Below, one piece after another: positions 59,076-64,000 of a stretch of 64,000 bases of DNA (within the stretch, counting starts at the first letter, position 1; each line of letters opens with the position of its first letter). Where the stretch lies: contig CAZUNG010000011.1 of NCBI GenBank assembly GCA_964621905.1, positions 24,900-88,899 of the forward strand, given 5' to 3'. This DNA comes from Ruminococcus_G sp964621905 (GTDB lineage: Bacteria > Bacillota > Clostridia > Lachnospirales > Lachnospiraceae). The translations under genes were made by a program, and so were the position numbers. A model generated the notes under the pieces. The model was not told the origin of the DNA and ran no database searches. It was given only the letters and a program-made list of their open reading frames with translations.

Positions 59076-61007
59076 TTATTTATGTTGCCGTTTAATAAAT
59101 GGACAGAATTCGCGTCCATTCCCCTTATAGAAACGGCTGAATAGTTCATAGTATTCAAGACGCAGAACCTGGATACCGACGATCAGTCCTTCCAGCCCGC
59201 AGACAAATATATTTCCAAGTATGATTACGATCCAGTTGGTGCTGCCTCCGGATTCTGCTCCGGCCAGGCTTAAAACGACTTCCATCATTGCGGCGTGGCT
59301 GACGGCAAATGCGCCGATACGGACAAACGAGAGCGTATTGGAGAAGTAACTCAGCAGGATTTCAAACAGTTCGAAAAATCCCTGAACAAAGAACATTCCC
59401 TTAGAGCCGGGCATGATCTCTGATTTTTTCTTCACCAGATTCGTAAGTGGTTCTTTAAATAAGATCAGAAGCAGCGGTACCACAAACATAATGATCAGGA
59501 CAACGGCTGCCGGTAATGCGTGACCGGTCATGAATAATACAACAACTGCAACGACAGCGCCGTAAAAAATCAAACCGGCGACAGCGTTATGGTCAAACCA
59601 TATATTTTCGGTATCCTTAGCCTTGACCGCATTGATAATGTGGAAGATCATAGCTACAATGATAAGAAACATTCCGAATGCGATTGCTACAACGAACACG
59701 GTGTTCAGTGTGCCGATAAATGGCAGTGTCATCGTCGCTTCCTTAGGCTTCAGCCACAATGGATGCTCTGATTCGAATCCGAAGAAACTGCCGAACATAA
59801 AACCAAAAAATGTGGAAAAGATTCCGGCTGTACTGATAATTGCAGCCAAATCCATTTTTTTCAGTTTGTAGAGGATCAGACCGCCAATAAACAGGCACAG
59901 TCCCTGACCGATATCTCCGAACATCCAGCCAAAGATGAAGGCGTAGGTGATGGAGACAAAAATCGTCGGATCGATCTCATTATAAGCCGGAAGTCCGTAC
60001 ATTCTTATGAACATCTCGAACGGGCGAATCAGTTTCGGATTCTTCAGTTTGGTAGGCGGTGTGCCCAGGTCATGGCCGTTCTCGTCCTCGATAAAGCAGT
60101 AAATATTCTCATCATTTCGGATATCATGCCGGAAAGCTTCAGAGTCCTTTTCTGTCATCCATCCGCAGAGGATATAGAATACCTCGTAGTCATCTTTTGT
60201 GCACGCGGCAAGTTTGCGGACATCGAAATTGGATGAATAGGAGGAGAGAGTCGTCTGGGCGGCCAAAAGGTTGGGTGCATTGTCATGCATAAGGTTTTTC
60301 ATTTTGTTTTTGAAGCTGTGGATCTTCGTGTTAACCTCTTCCAGATCTTTTTCGATCGAGCTAAAAGCTTCATCCGGTGTTCCGGAATACTCATCCGGCA
60401 GATAAATCCGTTCAAAATGCATGGATGCATATACGGCGTCGATTTTCTGAAGCTGTGCTCTGGGGCAGAAATAAGCCCCCCAGATATAAGTATCGTCCTC
60501 ACCGCAGGGATGGAAAAATGTATCAAAATTGGCGTATACATAATCCCGGAATTTGCTGTAGTATTCTTTCTCTATCCGTCCGAAACGGAATCGGATAAAT
60601 TCAAAATTTAACAGTGAGGACAGGTTATAGTGCAGGTCACGAAACGGCTGTATCCGTTTCATGGATTCTTCCAGCTGCGTACGCTGCTGTTCCAGATCCA
60701 AAAGGCTGGTATTGTACTCCGTATAACTTCTGTCTAAGTCTGCGATCAGCTTCAGTGCGTCCTCGAGAGGCAGAGGACTGCCGGCTTCTGTTGACGGTGC
60801 ATCGAACAGATTGCAGAATTCATTGACCTTATTCAGGGAATCCTTATAGGGATTGATCTGAATGAAGGGATCCAGATTCTGTACGCCCTGCAGTTCCGTG
60901 AGGGCATTTTCGAGATGGATTTCATACTTTGACAGATATTCTTTTACGACACGGTCAATATCCGTTTTTGGACCGGTGATGCTTATGAAGTTCATTCTTT
61001 CAATCAA
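59076..61007 (-). CDS. ntpI: V/A-type ATPase subunit I (membrane stator)
   Basis: A 643-residue protein: a cytoplasmic half with coiled regions (~1-320), then seven or eight membrane helices with PTIFVSITYAFIFGWMFGDIG, GSFFGFE and SNTLSFVRIGAFAVSHAA, the ion-channel face. It starts at TTG 61007, 7 bases after GGAGGTG; the first in-frame ATG is at 60995 and too far from that site. Confidence 0.95.
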   Translation of the reverse strand: MIERMNFISITGPKTDIDRVVKEYLSKYEIHLENALTELQGVQNLDPFIQINPYKDSLNKVNEFCNLFDAPSTEAGSPLPLEDALKLIADLDRSYTEYNTSLLDLEQQRTQLEESMKRIQPFRDLHYNLSSLLNFEFIRFRFGRIEKEYYSKFRDYVYANFDTFFHPCGEDDTYIWGAYFCPRAQLQKIDAVYASMHFERIYLPDEYSGTPDEAFSSIEKDLEEVNTKIHSFKNKMKNLMHDNAPNLLAAQTTLSSYSSNFDVRKLAACTKDDYEVFYILCGWMTEKDSEAFRHDIRNDENIYCFIEDENGHDLGTPPTKLKNPKLIRPFEMFIRMYGLPAYNEIDPTIFVSITYAFIFGWMFGDIGQGLCLFIGGLILYKLKKMDLAAIISTAGIFSTFFGFMFGSFFGFESEHPLWLKPKEATMTLPFIGTLNTVFVVAIAFGMFLIIVAMIFHIINAVKAKDTENIWFDHNAVAGLIFYGAVVAVVVLFMTGHALPAAVVLIIMFVVPLLLILFKEPLTNLVKKKSEIMPGSKGMFFVQGFFELFEILLSYFSNTLSFVRIGAFAVSHAAMMEVVLSLAGAESGGSTNWIVIILGNIFVCGLEGLIVGIQVLRLEYYELFSRFYKGNGREFCPFIKRQHK

Positions 61008-61028
61008 TGAAGTACACCTCCGGGTTCG

Positions 61029-62069
61029 TTAAAATTTAAATATATGCTGTACCGTAGTTTCAGGCGGAATGTTGTATCGAATACATTCCAGAGCCACGGT
61101 CAGACGCCGGATCTCATGATCCTTAAAATAAAGATAGTGATATATTGAAGCAATTGAATAAGGATCCCGGCGGGACTCCTTTGCAAGTACGTGCTTCATA
61201 ATGTAAATATACATATCTTCTATGGTGTCAGCAGAAAGCATTTCGTAATGTTTCCCATAATATGTTTTGCTTAAAATGTCTTCAAAAGCAGTGTCATTTT
61301 CAGCCTCCACCAGAGCAGCGATATCTTCTTTTCTGAGCTTGTAGTGGATGGGTATGATCAGTGCATAGATATCAGCGGGCGACATGTTATAGAACTTGCG
61401 GGAACGGTGAATCCACTGCAGGTTGAGCATGTCAAATTTGTTGCCGTATGCGGTTTTAAGCTGTTGCAAGTCCGTTCCGGCAAATATCTTGTCCTTTATT
61501 TTCCAGATAATGCGGAAATAATATAAATCCAGCGCTGTCTCGTAATCAAACAGTGTGGGGGATTCAATTTCTCGCAGATGAGTTAGCGGCTCATAATATT
61601 CGGAACCTTTTAAATTGGTAATGAACTCTTCAATTGAGCCTGAGTCAGCCAGCTGACTGATATCAAGTTCAGAGTGCCGGTCAAAAAATGACTTGAACAT
61701 GGATAAATCCAGATCCACCTCGCGGTGGTCAAATATTTTATTCAGGCAGTTTTTTAAAATGGAGATCTCATAACGTTTAAAGTAGAGGTCCAGAAATTTA
61801 CGCTGTTCCATATTTGCAAAGCGGTACAGCCGCGCAAAATCGTTATAGACTGCGTTGATCAGCAGTTTTTCGATCTGTCCGCGGTGCAGGTCATTTTCAT
61901 CCAGAGATGCCCAGATCTGGCTGTATGCCGGGCGCTGTTTGAGGTATGCAACAGCTATAGGAACGGAAGATATCTCCGCAAGCTCCCGGTACTGGTCGTC
62001 TGTCAGCAGGTTGCTCTGCATGGCGCGTATCTTTGTTACGAGGCCGCTGTATGACAGCATTTTTTTCAT
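61029..62069 (-). CDS. ntpC: V/A-type ATPase subunit C (d-type, stalk to rotor link)
   Basis: A 346-residue, mainly helical protein with the vATP-synt_AC39 pattern: YSGLVTKIRAMQSNLLTDDQ at the start, then repeated three-helix units (FLDLYFKRYEISILKNCLN). It links the central stalk to the K ring. It lies 4 bases after the G/H-type gene. Confidence 0.92.
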   Translation of the reverse strand: MKKMLSYSGLVTKIRAMQSNLLTDDQYRELAEISSVPIAVAYLKQRPAYSQIWASLDENDLHRGQIEKLLINAVYNDFARLYRFANMEQRKFLDLYFKRYEISILKNCLNKIFDHREVDLDLSMFKSFFDRHSELDISQLADSGSIEEFITNLKGSEYYEPLTHLREIESPTLFDYETALDLYYFRIIWKIKDKIFAGTDLQQLKTAYGNKFDMLNLQWIHRSRKFYNMSPADIYALIIPIHYKLRKEDIAALVEAENDTAFEDILSKTYYGKHYEMLSADTIEDMYIYIMKHVLAKESRRDPYSIASIYHYLYFKDHEIRRLTVALECIRYNIPPETTVQHIFKF

Positions 62070-62073
62070 AAAA

Positions 62074-62385
62074 TTACACCCCGATTATTTTTTGAACGAT
62101 TTCTTTGGCAAGTTCTTCGTGATGTTCTTCATAATACTGGTTTAAATAAGACAGCTCCTTTTCTGTATCGTCTTTCAGTTTTTTTAAGGCTGCGTTATTT
62201 TCCTTTTCCAGGTTTTCACGAAGTTCTCCGAGACGGCGCTTGGTGTCATCCTCAACCTGGGCGTCAAAGGCAGCGGATTTTTCCTGCATCCCGGTATCCA
62301 GCACCTTCAATTCTGCATTGGCGTTATCCATTATTTTTTTAGCGGCAACTTCAATTTCAGATAACTTTTTGATAACTGTTTCCAT
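62074..62385 (-). CDS. V/A-type ATPase subunit G/H (peripheral stalk)
   Basis: A 103-residue, almost entirely coiled-coil protein rich in Lys, Glu and Ala (EIEVAAKKIMDNANAELKVL onwards). It is the partner of subunit E in the peripheral stalk (NtpF in E. hirae, AhaH in archaea). First gene of the ATPase operon, whose promoter must lie in the AT-rich 62386-62490 region. AGGAGG lies before the ATG. Confidence 0.87.
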   Translation of the reverse strand: METVIKKLSEIEVAAKKIMDNANAELKVLDTGMQEKSAAFDAQVEDDTKRRLGELRENLEKENNAALKKLKDDTEKELSYLNQYYEEHHEELAKEIVQKIIGV

Positions 62386-62491
62386 GAGTGCCTCCTTAAA
62401 TAGGTATTCATTTTCTTCTTCACTTTATAATACACCTTTTTAGAAAAATTACTATACCTAATTAAAAAAAATGTCATCCGACCGGCGGTCC

Positions 62492-62506
62492 TGTACAAAT
62501 TGTACA
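62492..62506. promoter_or_regulatory. Palindrome in divergent ATPase/trmB spacer
   Basis: TGTACAAATTGTACA is a perfect 15-base palindrome with a central A, between the divergent ATPase operon and trmB. It could be an operator for one or both. I do not recognise the regulator. Confidence 0.5.
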
Positions 62507-62605
62507 AAAATATAACTACGCTCTTTTTTTTTGGTGCTTTTTGTAGTAGTATTGAGACACATAAAAAACAGTATTTTCCGACAGGAAGGACAGAAGGAAC
62601 AGGTT

Positions 62606-63265
62606 ATGAGATTAAGAAATATACCGGGATCCAGAGAAATTATTGAGTCCAGCAAATACGTTGTGCATGATGCCCAAAAACGCAAAGGCGGCTGGAACTG
62701 TCTGTTTCCAAAAGATCAGCCTCTGCACATTGAAGTGGGGATGGGAAAGGGCCGGTTTATCATGGATATGGCCCGTGTCCATCCAGAGATCAATTATATT
62801 GGAATTGAAATGTATGACAGCGTGCTGCTAAGGGCGATCCAAAAACGGGAAGAGGCAGAAGAAGAGTTGTCAAATCTTTATTTTTTGAGAATGGATGCCA
62901 GAGAGCTGCCGGAAATATTCTCCGCGGGTGAGGTGGACAGGATCTATTTGAATTTTTCGGATCCGTGGCCAAAAGACCGGCATGCAAAGCGCAGACTGAC
63001 TTCGCGCCAGTTTCTTGAAAGATATGAAAAGATTCTGAGGGCGGGCGGAAGCATCGAGTTTAAAACAGACAACCGCAGCCTCTTTGAGTTTTCACTTGAG
63101 GAAGTAAAAGAATCCGGATGGAAACTTCTGGAGCACACATTTGATCTGCATCATACACCGGAAATGTGCCGGGGAAATATTATGACGGAATATGAAGAAA
63201 AGTTTTCTTCCATGGGAAACCCAATTTATAAGATGGTAATGGCAAAAGAGGGTGTGACCGGATAG
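62606..63265 (+). CDS. trmB: tRNA (guanine(46)-N7)-methyltransferase
   Basis: A 219-residue SAM enzyme: HIEVGMGKGRFIMDMA (SAM loop), IGIEMYDSVLLRAI, then NFSDPWPKDRHAKRRLT (the TrmB signature) and FKTDNRSLFEFSLE. It methylates G46 in the tRNA variable loop. The ATG at 62606 is chosen for AAGGA just upstream; the frame opens earlier, at 62531, without a ribosome site. Confidence 0.96.
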   Translation: MRLRNIPGSREIIESSKYVVHDAQKRKGGWNCLFPKDQPLHIEVGMGKGRFIMDMARVHPEINYIGIEMYDSVLLRAIQKREEAEEELSNLYFLRMDARELPEIFSAGEVDRIYLNFSDPWPKDRHAKRRLTSRQFLERYEKILRAGGSIEFKTDNRSLFEFSLEEVKESGWKLLEHTFDLHHTPEMCRGNIMTEYEEKFSSMGNPIYKMVMAKEGVTG

Positions 63266-63316
63266 CATTTGGAAAATTATCATATACTATAGAAAGAGTT
63301 TAAGGGAATGATGATT

Positions 63317-63472
63317 ATGGCCCGAAACCGGGGAATACGTGCATCTATGATGCAGTGGGCATATAAAAATAAGAAGCTGGACGATACACTGTGCCATTTG
63401 CAGCAGTCAGTCGATCAGCTGACCCAGCTAGTAAACAAGAAACAAAAAAACAGCGGTAAGTCGGGGCGATAA
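63317..63472 (+). CDS. Small basic protein of unknown function
   Basis: A 51-residue frame (MARNRGIRASMMQWAYKNKK followed by a helical HLQQSVDQLTQL part and a Lys-rich tail). AAGGGA lies 9 bases before the ATG at 63317; in-frame ATGs at 63308 and 63311 are closer to it. It is between trmB and trxA, 34 bases before the latter. Coding is plausible because the ribosome site and composition are good, but there is no known family. Confidence 0.5.
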   Translation: MARNRGIRASMMQWAYKNKKLDDTLCHLQQSVDQLTQLVNKKQKNSGKSGR

Positions 63473-63506
63473 AAACAGCTTCCCCGCAGCGACAAAGGAG
63501 GTTTTT

Positions 63507-63824
63507 ATGGTACACGAGTGGAATCAGAAAAATTTTGAAGAACAGATGACGGCTGGAAGTGAACCGGTACTGGTTGATATGTACGCTGACTGGTGTGGTC
63601 CATGTAAAATGATGGCTCCGATCATTGAAGAGATTGCCGGGGAGTACAGCGGCCGTCTCAAAGTGGCGAAAGTCAATATCGACACGGCTCCGGAGCTGGC
63701 AGCGCGATATAAAGTGATGTCCATTCCGACACTGATTGTTTTCAAAAACGGAGAACCTGCAGCAAAGATCGTGGGGATGCGGGTAAAGGAAGAAATCGAG
63801 GCAGAACTGGAATCTGTTCTGTAG
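63507..63824 (+). CDS. trxA: Thioredoxin
   Basis: A 105-residue thioredoxin with the active site WCGPCK (C30, C33), VLVDMYADW before it and MSIPTLIVFKNGEP with the cis-Pro after it. It reduces disulfides in the cytoplasm and is itself reduced by TrxB, encoded at 52866. AAAGGAGG lies 7 bases before the ATG. Confidence 0.96.
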   Translation: MVHEWNQKNFEEQMTAGSEPVLVDMYADWCGPCKMMAPIIEEIAGEYSGRLKVAKVNIDTAPELAARYKVMSIPTLIVFKNGEPAAKIVGMRVKEEIEAELESVL

Positions 63825-63861
63825 ATTATATTTTTGACAAAAAAATTAAAAAAATATAAAA

Positions 63862-63887
63862 ATAGGGGTTGATTTTTCAGCCCCTAT
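63862..63887 (+). terminator. trxA terminator hairpin overlapping tRNA promoter
   Basis: An 11-bp stem with one G-U pair (63862-63872 with 63877-63887), TTTT loop. It should stop the trxA transcript. The downstream tRNA promoter is inside and just after it. Confidence 0.7.
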
Positions 63888-63897
63888 CTATTATAAT
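63869..63897 (+). promoter_or_regulatory. Promoter of tRNA-Lys
   Basis: TTGATT (63869-63874), 17-base spacer, TATAAT (63892-63897). The -35 box lies in the loop and arm of the trxA terminator. Confidence 0.7.
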
Positions 63898-63934
63898 AAA
63901 TTTTGCGTCGAAAAATAAAAAATTAAATAAATAA

Positions 63935-64000
63935 GCGCGATTAGCTCAGCTGGCAGAGCACCTGACTCTTAATCAGGGTGTCCAGGGTTCGAACCCCTGA
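63935..64000 (+). tRNA. tRNA-Lys(CTT), 3' end cut by window
   Basis: Cloverleaf elements are present: acceptor 5' strand GCGCGAT, D-arm GCTCAGCTGGCAGAGC, anticodon arm CCTGACTCTTAATCAGG with loop CTCTTAA and anticodon CTT, and T-arm CAGGGTTCGAACCCCTG. Only the first base of the 3' acceptor strand is in the window; the last ~6 bases of the acceptor arm lie outside. Confidence 0.95.

Noticed and set aside
1..64000. CRISPR arrays, insertion sequences or prophage genes
   Set aside because: No regularly spaced repeats, transposase or phage structural genes were seen in any frame.

Overview
This window most likely comes from a spore-forming Clostridia chromosome, probably Lachnospiraceae. The support is low-to-mid GC with strong AGGAGG ribosome binding sites, an rpmG-secE-nusG-rplK-rplA block, SpmB, an A/V-type ATPase operon, EFR1-type ferredoxins and GGDEF/EAL proteins. 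The taxonomic call is inference from gene content. The window opens inside a DUF1697 gene and ends inside a tRNA-Lys gene.

Layout. 1-4.3 kb: DUF1697 (partial), a GC-rich foldable non-coding block, DUF4474, a metallophosphoesterase and an AI-2E-family membrane protein. 4.5-8.9 kb: a five-gene cassette (FecB/FecC/FecE-type ABC importer, SAM methyltransferase, FmdE-like protein) that looks like uptake of a metal, oxyanion or metal chelate. 8.9-15.5 kb: ribosomal protein L25/Ctc, a GntR-type regulator with two winged helices, and divergent from it an EAL and a GGDEF sensor protein. 15.7-20.6 kb: rarA, a TetM-like translational GTPase fused to a YacP/Rae1-like NYN nuclease domain, a TetR remnant and a cytidylate-kinase-like protein.

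20.7-36.05 kb is the most coherent accessory block: a LysR regulator, aspartase, RpoN (sigma-54), a histidine kinase with an extracellular solute-binding sensor, an NtrC-type activator with GAFTGA, and then a peptide ABC importer (Dpp/Opp type), an SGNH hydrolase and an M20 peptidase. A textbook -24/-12 promoter and two palindromic upstream sites lie directly before the importer. The simplest reading is that the block carries its own sigma factor, sensor, activator and target operon for sensing, importing and hydrolysing peptides and using the released amino acids.

36.2-38.5 kb: housekeeping rpmG-secE-nusG-rplK-rplA, with a near-identical foldable element before rplK and before rplA. 38.5-44.7 kb: zinc-ribbon protein, EFR1 ferredoxin, ABC_trans_CmpB-type membrane protein, an ABC exporter pair, and a MATE exporter behind a promoter and leader terminator. 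44.8-49.7 kb: MoxR, DUF58, transglutaminase membrane protein and SpmB. 49.7-53.8 kb: DUF885 peptidase-like lipid- or membrane-anchored protein (minus), then a repeat-containing lipoprotein and TrxB. 53.9-62.4 kb (minus): nine-gene A/V-type ATPase operon. 62.5-64.0 kb: trmB, a small ORF, trxA and tRNA-Lys(CTT).

All functional calls come from reading motifs and family resemblance; no database search was run.
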